Shown here piece after piece: positions 1 through 5,685 of a stretch of 5,685 nt of DNA. Under the pieces are notes generated by a model. That model was not told the DNA's origin. It saw only the letters and a program-made list of their open reading frames with translations, and made no database searches. The DNA comes from Gemmatimonadota bacterium (lineage in GTDB: Bacteria > Gemmatimonadota > Gemmatimonadetes > Palauibacterales > Palauibacteraceae). How positions within the stretch are numbered: the stretch's first letter is position 1; each line of letters opens with the position of its first letter. The position numbers were made by a program, and so were the translations under genes. Location of the stretch: the NCBI GenBank assembly GCA_013042495.1, contig JABDQB010000127.1, positions 1-5,685 on the forward strand, written 5' to 3'.

Positions 1-94
1 CCACCATCTCCACGTCATGACCGTCCGCCTCAGCGGCATCGCGGACCGCGACGGCGCTCTCGAGGTCACCCATCTCGACGAAAACTTGGGCCAA
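1..94 (-). CDS. Unidentified protein, N-terminal 31 residues only; possibly a receiver-like regulator
   Basis: This reading frame opens with TTG at 94-92 and stays open to the window edge. A strong Shine-Dalgarno sequence, GGAAGGAG at 107-100, sits 5 bases before the TTG, which is why I choose this start over the ATG at 73-71. The gene begins 15 bases after the mog stop, so it is probably the next gene of the same operon. The visible peptide starts LAQVFVEMGD and ends GHDVEMV. Its pattern is a hydrophobic strand, then a helix, then a second strand, as at the start of a response-regulator receiver domain or another Rossmann-like fold. If it is a receiver, the usual acidic pair after strand 1 is replaced by Glu-Met, so phosphorylation chemistry would be altered. 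Thirty-one residues are too few to assign a family. I am fairly sure a gene is here and unsure what it encodes. Confidence 0.55.
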   Translation of the reverse strand, partial: MAQVFVEMGDLESAVAVRDAAEADGHDVEMV

Positions 95-99
95 CGCGA

Positions 100-107
100 C
101 TCCTTCC
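100..107 (-). promoter_or_regulatory. Ribosome binding site for the left-edge gene
   Basis: On the minus strand the sequence GGAAGGAG lies between the mog stop and the TTG at 94-92, with 5 bases of spacing. It is one of the two best Shine-Dalgarno matches in the window and is the main evidence that a gene starts here at an unusual TTG codon. Confidence 0.6.
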
Positions 108-109
108 GG

Positions 110-610
110 TCAGTCGTGACTGGTGAAACGGCCGCGGACGAGGTCCACGGCGTGATCGACGAAAACCGCGAGGACTCCGAGGCCGTCTGATACGCCGCCC
201 GGGCTTCCCGGCAAGTTCACCACCAGCGTGGAGCCCCGGACCCCCGCCACCCCTCGCCCGAGGGCCGCGCGCGGGGTGTTTCGCAAACCCTCCAGCCGTA
301 TCGCCTCGGCAATCCCTGGCGCCGTGCGCTCGAGCACGGCTTGCGTCGCCTCGGGAGTCACGTCCCTGGGTGTAAGACCAGTGCCACCGGTGGTGAGAAG
401 AAGGTCACAGGTGCCTTCATCGCACAGCCGGATCAACGCGTTCGCGATCGGGCCGGTCTCGTCGGGCACCAGGGTACGCTCGGACACCTGGTACCCCCGC
501 TGGCGGACCCAGTCCTCGATCAGTTCACCCGACGCATCTTCCCGGACCCCGGCGGCGACACCGTCGGACACGGTGAGCACCGCGACGCGCAACGTCGACT
601 GCTCGCTCAC
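110..610 (-). CDS. mog: Molybdopterin adenylyltransferase / MoaB-Mog family protein
   Basis: This 166-residue, single-domain cytoplasmic protein belongs to the MoaB/Mog family. The family activates molybdopterin by adenylylation before molybdate is inserted to make molybdenum cofactor. The signature TTGGTG is at residues 73-78, followed by LTPRDVTPEAT (79-89). The second signature NLPGSP is at 132-137, where many relatives have NLPGSPKA; here it reads NLPGSPGG. Asp50 (in VPDET) and Asp83 (in PRDVT) sit where E. coli MogA has its two catalytic aspartates, so the enzyme is probably active. The length fits MoaB and the short MogA proteins; E. coli MogA is nearer 195. Sequence alone does not settle MogA versus MoaB. 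The start is GTG and overlaps the gcvT stop by 4 bases (GTGA). No good Shine-Dalgarno precedes it, which suggests translational coupling to gcvT. No other molybdenum cofactor gene is in the window. Confidence 0.9.
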   Translation of the reverse strand: MSEQSTLRVAVLTVSDGVAAGVREDASGELIEDWVRQRGYQVSERTLVPDETGPIANALIRLCDEGTCDLLLTTGGTGLTPRDVTPEATQAVLERTAPGIAEAIRLEGLRNTPRAALGRGVAGVRGSTLVVNLPGSPGGVSDGLGVLAVFVDHAVDLVRGRFTSHD

Positions 611-1713
611 CGCTTCAGGGATCCACCATCATAGAACGGAAGCGGCACGACCTGGCCCGGAATGTCGCGGTTCCTTATCCGAATGCTCATGTCGTCACCG
701 GGCCTGGCTGCAGCCGGCAGGTAGGCCGTGCCAATCCCACAGCCAAGCGTGGGGCTGAGAGTCCCGCTGCGCACCGGGCCCACCGCGTCACCGGCGTAGA
801 TCACGTCGTAGCCGGGACGCGGGAACCCGCGCTCGGCCAGCTTGAAGCCCCTGAGTCGCCGGTCCAGGCCGGCATCCTTCTGCGCGATCAGGGCTTCCTG
901 TCCCACGAACGGGTCCTTATCCAGCTTCACCAGCCAGGCGAGTCCCGCCTCGAGGGGTGACGTCTGTTCGTCGATGTCGTTTCCGTACAGCGCGTAGCCC
1001 ATCTCGAGGCGCAGCGAATCCCGGCACCCGAGGCCGGCGGGCATGAGTCCGTGCTCACGGCCAACCGCGAGCAGTCGATCCCACACGGACCGCGTGGCGT
1101 CGGGCGGAAGATACAGTTCGAACCCCGCCTCCCCCGTGTAACCGGTGCGGCTGATCACACCCGGAGCTCCGTCGACGTGACCCTCTGAGAACCAATAGAA
1201 GCCCATCGAAGACAGATCGACGTCGACGAGTGGCTGGAGGATGGCCTCGGCCGCGGGTCCCTGCAGCGCGATCAGACCGATTTCGTCGCTTTCGTTCGTG
1301 AGCTCGACATCGAAATCCCCGGCCAGCGCACTGACGTGCGCCCAGTCCTTGTCGATGTTCGCCCCGTTGACCACCAGTCGGAAACGCTCCTCTCCCATGC
1401 GATAGACCAGGAGGTCGTCGACGATGCCGCCGTCAGGGAGGCAGAACACGCTGTACTGAACCTGCCCGAGCGCCAGTTGAGCGGGATCGTTCGTGGTCAC
1501 ATACGACACGAAAGCGAGGGCGCCCGGACCCTCGACCAGGAACTCTCCCATGTGCGACACGTCGAACATGCCGGCCGCCCCGCGCACGGCCCCGTGCTCG
1601 CGAGTGATCCCGGTTGGGTACTGCACCGGCATTTCGAATCCGGCGAACGGCACGATCTTGGCCCCGAGAGCCACGTGGGCGTCATATAGGGGCGTTCGCT
1701 TCAGGTCACTCAT
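607..1713 (-). CDS. gcvT: Aminomethyltransferase, glycine cleavage system T protein
   Basis: GcvT takes the aminomethyl group carried on lipoyl-GcvH and transfers its carbon to tetrahydrofolate, releasing ammonia and forming 5,10-methylene-tetrahydrofolate. The 368-residue product has near-standard family length. Landmarks in order are KRTPLYDAHVALGA (5-18), GMFDVSHMGEF (48-58), GGIVDDLLVY (95-104) with the catalytic-region aspartates Asp99/Asp100, LIALQGP (147-153), RTGYTGEAGFELY (189-201) and RDSLRLEMGYALYGND (231-246). SGTLSPTLG (316-324) follows in the C-terminal domain. I chose the ATG at 1713 because family members typically begin close to the KRTPLY motif. An in-frame ATG at 1728 would add MRAAS, but an AGAAAGG sequence directly abuts it with no spacing. 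The same purine run is about 14 bases from the 1713 start, so the ribosome-site evidence is weak for both. The gene follows hslU by about 69 bases and overlaps mog by 4. Neither gcvH nor gcvP is adjacent, so those partners must be elsewhere. Confidence 0.95.
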   Translation of the reverse strand: MSDLKRTPLYDAHVALGAKIVPFAGFEMPVQYPTGITREHGAVRGAAGMFDVSHMGEFLVEGPGALAFVSYVTTNDPAQLALGQVQYSVFCLPDGGIVDDLLVYRMGEERFRLVVNGANIDKDWAHVSALAGDFDVELTNESDEIGLIALQGPAAEAILQPLVDVDLSSMGFYWFSEGHVDGAPGVISRTGYTGEAGFELYLPPDATRSVWDRLLAVGREHGLMPAGLGCRDSLRLEMGYALYGNDIDEQTSPLEAGLAWLVKLDKDPFVGQEALIAQKDAGLDRRLRGFKLAERGFPRPGYDVIYAGDAVGPVRSGTLSPTLGCGIGTAYLPAAARPGDDMSIRIRNRDIPGQVVPLPFYDGGSLKR

Positions 1714-1738
1714 GCTGGCCGCCCGCATCCTTTCTGAT

Positions 1739-1766
1739 CCGGGCCCGTTCAGCCGACGGGAACCGG
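1739..1766 (-). repeat. Imperfect inverted repeat in the hslU-gcvT gap
   Basis: An outer CCGG/CCGG pairing (1739-1742 with 1763-1766) encloses a CCCGT/ACGGG stem (1744-1748 with 1756-1760). The two are separated by a 1-by-2 internal loop, and the hairpin loop is 7 bases. That gives 9 GC-rich base pairs in the transcript. No T-run follows on the minus strand, so it is not a classical intrinsic terminator. It could be an RNA processing or stability element that tunes gcvT-mog relative to hslVU, or chance in GC-rich DNA. Confidence 0.35.
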
Positions 1767-1782
1767 TGGTTGGCTCACTGAA

Positions 1783-3246
1783 TCAGAGAATGTAACGCCG
1801 AAGGTCGTCGTCTTCGACGATTCGCGCCAGCCGCTCGCGAACGGTTTGCGCGTCGACCACGAAGTGGAGCGGGCCGTCGGGATCCGGCAGGTTGAACATC
1901 ACGTCCTCGAGGAGCGTGGTGAGGACGGTGTGTAGCCGCCGGGCCCCTATGTTCTCCAGGCTCTGGTTCACATCCGCCGCGATCCGAGCGATCTCCTGGA
2001 TCGCGTCATCCGTGAATTCCAGTTCGGCTCCCTCGGTGGCCACCAGCGCCATGTACTGGGTGAGGAGAGCGTTCTTGGGCTCGAGGAGGATGCGCACGAA
2101 CTCGGCCTGGCCGAGGCTGTGGAGCTCCACCCGGATCGGGAATCTACCCTGCAACTCGGGAATGAGGTCTGACGGACGAGAAACGTGGAAAGCGCCCGCG
2201 GCTATGAACAGGATGTGCTCGGTGCCGACCATCCCGTATCGTGTCTGCACGGTGGAACCTTCTACGATCGGCAGGAGGTCCCGCTGTACCCCCTCGCGGG
2301 ATACGTCGGGACCCTGGTCCTGGCGCGACCCCGCTACCTTGTCCAACTCGTCCAGGAAGATGATCCCCATATGCTCGGCTCGCGCCACGGCCTCGTCCAC
2401 CACCTCGTCCATGTCGATCAGCTTGTCCGTCTCCTCGGAAAGCAGAATTCTGCGCGCTTCTGCGACCGTGACCATCCGCCGCCGCGTGCGTTTCGGGAGC
2501 ATGTCCTGGAGCATTTCGCCGATGTTGAAGTCCATTCCCTCCATGCCCATCGCACCCACGTCAACCGTCGGCCCGGCGCTCTCCGAAACCTCCACTTCGA
2601 CTTCCCGGTCCTCGAGCTTCTCGGCCTTGAGAAGGCCTCTCAGCTTCTCGCGCGTGCGGCGACGACGCCCCTCGAGCGACTCCTCCTCTTCGACCGCCTC
2701 GAGGTGAGGCGGCCCGGTCGGTCCCACGACGAACGTGCGGGCGGATTCGGCCGCAGCGGCAGCCTGCCGAGCTTCTTTGGAATCTCCATCCGCGAGCGGG
2801 GGAAGAAGCAGGTCGAGCAGCCGCTCTTCGACCCGGTCCGCCGCCACGTCCCGAAACTCACCCTCCTTCTCGCTGCGAACCATGTTGACCGCGATGTCGA
2901 CGAGGTCTCGTACCATCGACTCGACATCGCGTCCCACATAGCCCACCTCCGTGAACTTCGAGGCCTCCACCTTGATGAAGGGGGCCCCGGCGAGGCGGGA
3001 CAGGCGGCGGGCGATTTCGGTCTTCCCGACTCCAGTCGGGCCGATCATGATGATGTTGTTCGGGAGGATCTCGTCGCGCAGGTCCGGCTCCACGTTCTGA
3101 CGGCGCCACCGGTTCCGAAGGGCTATGGCCACGGCCTTCTTGGCCTCTCCCTGCCCGACGATGTACTTGTCCAGCTCTTCCACGACCCTGCGAGGAGTCA
3201 GTGAAGCGAAATCGTTGGATCCCTCGCGGGTCGTCTGCTCCGTCAT
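1783..3246 (-). CDS. hslU: HslU (ClpY), ATPase subunit of the HslUV protease
   Basis: HslU is a hexameric AAA+ unfoldase that recognises substrates and feeds them, using ATP, into the HslV peptidase in the cytoplasm. The protein has 487 residues. The N-terminal family motif LTPRRVVEELDKYIVGQ is at 16-32. Walker A GPTGVGKTE is at 69-77, and the pore loop GYVGRD is at 102-107. Walker B IIFLDELDK is at 295-303. FIAAGAFH (347-354) and PELQGRFPIRVEL (363-375) follow, then the sensor-2 region GARRLHT (434-440). The C-terminal tail ends RRYIL, the conserved tail that docks into HslV pockets. It is longer than E. coli HslU (443) and B. subtilis ClpY (about 467). The extra length falls in the I-domain, roughly 150-255, which includes an Ala-rich run and a charged Glu/Arg stretch. 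The ATG start overlaps the hslV stop (ATGA). A GGAG inside the end of hslV, 8 bases upstream, supports this start. Confidence 0.98.
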   Translation of the reverse strand: MTEQTTREGSNDFASLTPRRVVEELDKYIVGQGEAKKAVAIALRNRWRRQNVEPDLRDEILPNNIIMIGPTGVGKTEIARRLSRLAGAPFIKVEASKFTEVGYVGRDVESMVRDLVDIAVNMVRSEKEGEFRDVAADRVEERLLDLLLPPLADGDSKEARQAAAAAESARTFVVGPTGPPHLEAVEEEESLEGRRRRTREKLRGLLKAEKLEDREVEVEVSESAGPTVDVGAMGMEGMDFNIGEMLQDMLPKRTRRRMVTVAEARRILLSEETDKLIDMDEVVDEAVARAEHMGIIFLDELDKVAGSRQDQGPDVSREGVQRDLLPIVEGSTVQTRYGMVGTEHILFIAAGAFHVSRPSDLIPELQGRFPIRVELHSLGQAEFVRILLEPKNALLTQYMALVATEGAELEFTDDAIQEIARIAADVNQSLENIGARRLHTVLTTLLEDVMFNLPDPDGPLHFVVDAQTVRERLARIVEDDDLRRYIL

Positions 3247-3782
3247 CCGCCCAGCTCCAGTACCGTGATGTTCTGGTTGGTATAGACGCAGATATCAGCA
3301 GCGATACCGAGCGCCTCCCTTACGATCCCGGTAACCGGCAACTCGGAATGAGCGGCCAGGGCCCTGGCCGCAGCGAGCGCGTAGGCTCCGCCGGAACCGA
3401 CGGCCAGCACTCCGTCGTCGGGCTCGATGACCTCGCCCGTGCCCGAAACGAGCAAGCTGTGCTCGCGGTCCGCCACGATCATCAGCGCCTCGAGCCGCCG
3501 CAGGTACCGATCGGAACGCCAGTCCTTGGCCAGCTCGACCGCAGCCCGCATCAGGTTGGCCGGATGGCGCTCCAGCTGCGACTCGAACTTCTCGAACAGG
3601 GTCAGCGCGTCGGCCACCCCGCCGGCGAAACCCGCGAGTATATGACCGCCCTTCATCCGCCGAACCTTGGTGGCCCCCGCTTTCATCACCGTGTCGTTCA
3701 TGGTGACCTGGCCGTCTCCGCCGATCGCGACATCGTCGTCACGCCGGACGCACAGGATCGTCGTCGCTCGCACTGATCTCAC
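3243..3782 (-). CDS. hslV: HslV (ClpQ), peptidase subunit of the HslUV protease
   Basis: HslV forms a double hexamer related to the proteasome beta subunit and degrades proteins delivered by HslU. The protein is 179 residues. It begins MRSVRA and then TTILCVRR, so the N-terminal threonine nucleophile is predicted to be Thr7 after removal of a six-residue leader. Counting from Thr7, the other active-site positions match the family: Asp23 (in GGDGQ) equals D17, Lys39 (in TKVRRM) equals K33, and Ser130 (in GSGG) lies at the conserved serine. GFAGGVADALTLFEKFE (51-67) and AAVELAKDWR (80-89) are strongly family-typical. The start is GTG, supported by GAGAGGAG 6 bases upstream; a second GTG at 3773 is too far from that site. 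The stop overlaps the hslU start by 4 bases, which fits the need for matched subunit amounts. Confidence 0.98.
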   Translation of the reverse strand: MRSVRATTILCVRRDDDVAIGGDGQVTMNDTVMKAGATKVRRMKGGHILAGFAGGVADALTLFEKFESQLERHPANLMRAAVELAKDWRSDRYLRRLEALMIVADREHSLLVSGTGEVIEPDDGVLAVGSGGAYALAAARALAAHSELPVTGIVREALGIAADICVYTNQNITVLELGG

Positions 3783-3788
3783 CGGAAG

Positions 3789-3796
3789 CTCCTCTC
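3789..3796 (-). promoter_or_regulatory. Ribosome binding site for hslV
   Basis: GAGAGGAG on the minus strand lies 6 bases before the GTG at 3782-3780. It selects this GTG over the in-frame GTG three codons later and so fixes the leader before the HslV threonine at six residues. Confidence 0.7.
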
Positions 3797-3804
3797 AAGA
3801 ACGG

Positions 3805-3822
3805 CCGGACTGCGCCGTCCGG
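3805..3822 (-). repeat. Perfect 6-bp inverted repeat just after xerC
   Basis: CCGGAC and GTCCGG (3805-3810 and 3817-3822) are perfect complements around a 6-base loop, beginning one base past the xerC stop codon. On the minus strand the sequence after it is mixed and has no T-tract, so strong termination is unlikely. A role in mRNA processing or partial attenuation ahead of hslV is possible. Chance occurrence is also plausible at this GC content. Confidence 0.35.
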
Positions 3823-3823
3823 G

Positions 3824-4756
3824 TCAATCGGCCCGGGGATGGGCCTGTCGATAGGCCTCCGTCAGCCGTTCCCGGGAAGTGTGTGTGTAGATGCGGGTCG
3901 TCGAGAGGCTCGAATGGCCCAGCAGTTCCTTGACGGCCAGCAGGTCGGCTCCTTCGTCCAGCATGTGTGTCGCGAACGTGTGCCGAAGAGCATGCACGGA
4001 GAGACTCTCTCCTTCTGCCGCCCAGGCCAGCCAGGCCCCGACGGAACGCTGGATCTGGCGACGCGAAATGCGGGATCCGCGCCGCGAGATGAAGAGCGGG
4101 CGACCGTCGCCGGCCCGCAGTTCCCGCTTCGATACATCGGGCCGCCGCAGGAGGTAGTCCGCGAGGGCCTCACGTGCCCGCGCACCGACCGGTACGATGC
4201 GCTCCTTGCCACCCTTTCCAAGCACCTTCACCAGCCCGCGATTCAAGTCGAGATCGCCATCGTCCAACCCCTGCACCTCGGCGAGGCGGAGACCGCTGGA
4301 ATAGATGATCTCGATCATCGCGCGGTCCCTCACTGCCAGTGGACGATCGCCAGTGGCATACGCTTCCAGCGACGCGAACAGGGCCTCCGATTGCGCCTTT
4401 GTCAGATACCCCGGAAGCTCCTTTCGTTTCCGGGGCGTTCGCACGAGCCGGGCCGGATTGTGCGAGACGGCGTCGGTCCGGTGAAGGAACCGGTAGAAGG
4501 CCCGCACGGCGGAGAGCTTTCGGGCGACGGTGGATCGCTTGAGTCCACGGCCATCCAGGTCACCCAGCCACGAGCGAATGTCCAGCCGGTCCACGTCGGA
4601 CCAGGTCCACTCGGCCCGGTCCATGTGATCCCCCAGGAAGAGCAGGAAGTCGCGGAGGTCGCGTCGGTACGCGGCCTCCGTGTGAGCGGAGAGCCGACGC
4701 TCGACCCGAACATACCGGAGGAAATCTTCGACCCAGGCGACCCTTTCCCCGGTCAC
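3824..4756 (-). CDS. xerC: Tyrosine recombinase XerC (site-specific, chromosome dimer resolution)
   Basis: This is a tyrosine recombinase of the XerC/XerD type, which resolves chromosome dimers at dif, usually with a partner Xer protein and FtsK. With the start used here it has 310 residues, close to the usual 295-310. The N-terminal SAM-like core-binding domain contains RLSAHTEAAYRRDL and KRSTVARKLSAVRAFYRFL. The catalytic set is complete: Arg157 in SGLRLAEV, Lys181 in GKGGKER, His255 and Arg258 in HALRHTFATHML, His281 in LLGHSSLSTT, and nucleophile Tyr290 in TRIYTHT. I prefer the GTG at 4756, which lies 2 bases after the trmFO stop and gives a standard N-terminus. The frame also has a GTG at 4807 that would add 17 mostly basic residues and overlap trmFO by 49 bases. 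Neither start has a strong ribosome site, so reinitiation after trmFO is likely. XerC is favoured over XerD by the trmFO/hslVU neighbourhood rather than by the sequence. No dif-like site is visible. Confidence 0.93.
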   Translation of the reverse strand: MTGERVAWVEDFLRYVRVERRLSAHTEAAYRRDLRDFLLFLGDHMDRAEWTWSDVDRLDIRSWLGDLDGRGLKRSTVARKLSAVRAFYRFLHRTDAVSHNPARLVRTPRKRKELPGYLTKAQSEALFASLEAYATGDRPLAVRDRAMIEIIYSSGLRLAEVQGLDDGDLDLNRGLVKVLGKGGKERIVPVGARAREALADYLLRRPDVSKRELRAGDGRPLFISRRGSRISRRQIQRSVGAWLAWAAEGESLSVHALRHTFATHMLDEGADLLAVKELLGHSSLSTTRIYTHTSRERLTEAYRQAHPRAD

Positions 4757-4758
4757 GG

Positions 4759-5685
4759 TTACGCCCGCCCGGCGGATCCGGCGCCCGGACGAAACTCGTC
4801 GGACCACCTCTGAATCGCGGCCATGGCCCTGTCGGAGTACACGGCTCTTCGCTTCCTCTTCCCGCCGCGTACCTTCTGTTCCAGCGGATCCAGCAGACCG
4901 AAGTTCGCGTTCATCGGTTGGAAGTGCTCGGGGTCAGCCTCCCGAAGGTAGCGGTACAGACCGCCAAGCATGGTGGTCGGCGGCGGCAGCACGGGATCCA
5001 GGCCCCGCTCCATGCGGTCGATGTTGAGGGCCGCCATTAGTCCGCTCGCGATCGACTCGGTGTAGCCTTCCACCCCGGTGAGCTGCCCCGCGAACACCAG
5101 GTTCGGAAGTGCGGGCAGACCCCCATGAGAAGACAGCGTGCGCGGAAAGCGTAGATATGAGTTCCGGTGAATCGATCCATAGCGAAGGAACTCGGCTTCT
5201 CCGAGCCCCGGGATCATCCGAAAAACGCGCTCCTGTTCACCGCGCCTGAGGCGAGTCTGGAACCCGACGAGATTCCACATTCGTCCCCCCAGATCCTCGG
5301 CCCTGAGCTGCGCCACGGCGTGGTACCTGAGACCCGTCCCGGGGTCGTTCAGCCCCACGGGCCGCATGGGGCCGAACCGGAGAGTCTCCCGGCCACGTTG
5401 CGCCATCACTTCGATCGGCAGACAACCCTCGAAGTAGGGCACATTCTCCCAATCGTGACCTTGGTGTGTGTCGGCGCCCAGGAGCCCGTCTACAAAGGCC
5501 TCGTATTGATCCGAATCGAGCGGACAGTTCAGGTACGCCGCTTCGCCCTTTCCATATCGCGAACCCAGCCACGCGACACTCTCGTCGATCGACTCGCGCG
5601 AGAAGATCGGGGCGATGGCATCGAAGAATGCGAGGCCTTCCGTGCCCAATCGCTCCCTGATCGACCCCGACAGCGCGTCCGACGT
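4759..5685 (-). CDS. trmFO: TrmFO, folate-dependent tRNA m5U54 methyltransferase (5' end missing)
   Basis: TrmFO is a flavoprotein that methylates U54 in the tRNA T-loop, using 5,10-methylene-tetrahydrofolate as carbon donor and reduced FAD as reductant. The window holds the last 308 residues; family members are about 435-470 long, so the N-terminal FAD-binding region lies beyond the right edge. The frame is open to the last base, and the first visible residues, TSDALS, match the conserved TSD..L segment. FFDAIAPI follows at 20-27 and AAYLNCP at 49-55. YFEGCLPIEVMAQRG (84-98) carries Cys88, the counterpart of the catalytic cysteine near position 223-226 in characterised TrmFO proteins. RFGPMRPVGL (103-112), QLTGVEGYTESIASGLMAALN (201-221) and NANFGLL (260-266) complete the family pattern. 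The C-terminus is basic (KRKRR) and then low-complexity Gly/Ala. The name gid is an older synonym. It is the most upstream visible gene of the presumed operon. Confidence 0.96.
   Translation of the reverse strand, partial: TSDALSGSIRERLGTEGLAFFDAIAPIFSRESIDESVAWLGSRYGKGEAAYLNCPLDSDQYEAFVDGLLGADTHQGHDWENVPYFEGCLPIEVMAQRGRETLRFGPMRPVGLNDPGTGLRYHAVAQLRAEDLGGRMWNLVGFQTRLRRGEQERVFRMIPGLGEAEFLRYGSIHRNSYLRFPRTLSSHGGLPALPNLVFAGQLTGVEGYTESIASGLMAALNIDRMERGLDPVLPPPTTMLGGLYRYLREADPEHFQPMNANFGLLDPLEQKVRGGKRKRRAVYSDRAMAAIQRWSDEFRPGAGSAGRA

Noticed and set aside
228..758. Plus-strand open frame spanning mog and the end of gcvT
   Set aside because: It crosses two well-supported minus-strand genes and has a Ser/Arg/Pro-rich, domain-free translation typical of antisense GC-rich frames.
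1714..1782. Possible glycine riboswitch upstream of gcvT
   Set aside because: The gap of about 69 bases is too short for a glycine aptamer. Only a simple hairpin is present and no conserved aptamer core is visible.
1892..2707. Plus-strand open frame (271 codons) rich in Ser and Arg within hslU
   Set aside because: The skewed composition and full overlap with hslU mark it as an artefact.
2706..2724. GPTGPP in HslU as a possible second nucleotide-binding loop
   Set aside because: It lacks the GKT/S of a Walker A motif and lies in the low-complexity I-domain insert. The genuine Walker A is at residues 69-77.
2185..3204. Long plus-strand open frame (339 codons) antisense to hslU
   Set aside because: It mirrors a strongly conserved HslU frame in high-GC DNA, where antisense frames stay open by codon bias. 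The translation shows no recognisable domain, and the hslU motifs on the other strand are complete.
3783..3823. Promoter or dif-like recombination site near xerC
   Set aside because: The gap is 41 bases, GC-rich, and has neither recognisable -35/-10 boxes nor the AT-rich 28-base dif pattern.
3839..4813. Plus-strand open frame (324 codons) antisense to xerC
   Set aside because: It is a composition shadow of xerC, whose full catalytic set is on the minus strand. No family pattern or operon context supports the plus frame.

Overview
This is an ordinary housekeeping stretch from a bacterial chromosome that is high in GC and densely packed. All seven genes lie on the minus strand. Read in the direction of transcription (right to left), they are trmFO (5' end outside the window), xerC, hslV, hslU, gcvT, a mog/moaB-type gene, and the first 31 codons of an unidentified gene that runs off the left edge. 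I see no RNA genes, insertion sequences, CRISPR arrays, phage genes or other signs of transfer. No stretch longer than about 70 bases lacks a gene.

The layout looks like one operon. The xerC start I prefer lies 2 bases after the trmFO stop. hslV/hslU overlap in ATGA and gcvT/mog overlap in GTGA. The other gaps are about 15 bases (mog to the left-edge gene), 41 bases (xerC to hslV) and 69 bases (hslU to gcvT). The last two each hold a short GC-rich inverted repeat without a T-tract, so neither looks like a strong terminator. No promoter can be recognised, so the operon promoter probably lies upstream of trmFO, outside the window.

The order trmFO-xerC-hslV-hslU matches the gid-codV-clpQ-clpY cluster of Bacillus and its relatives. 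There the next gene is codY; here it is gcvT and mog. The protein sequences do not look Firmicute. High GC, GTG/TTG starts, and gcvT and mog following hslU suggest a deep-branching GC-rich phylum. Gemmatimonadota is my best guess, but this rests on general resemblance and no search was possible.

Functionally the genes cover tRNA T-loop methylation (TrmFO), chromosome dimer resolution (XerC), ATP-dependent proteolysis (HslV peptidase with HslU unfoldase), one-carbon supply from glycine (GcvT) and molybdenum cofactor assembly (Mog/MoaB). One biochemical link stands out. GcvT produces 5,10-methylene-tetrahydrofolate, and TrmFO uses that same cofactor as its methyl donor. The known catalytic residues are present in every protein I could check, so all appear functional. 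I found no convincing undescribed system; the findings are modest.
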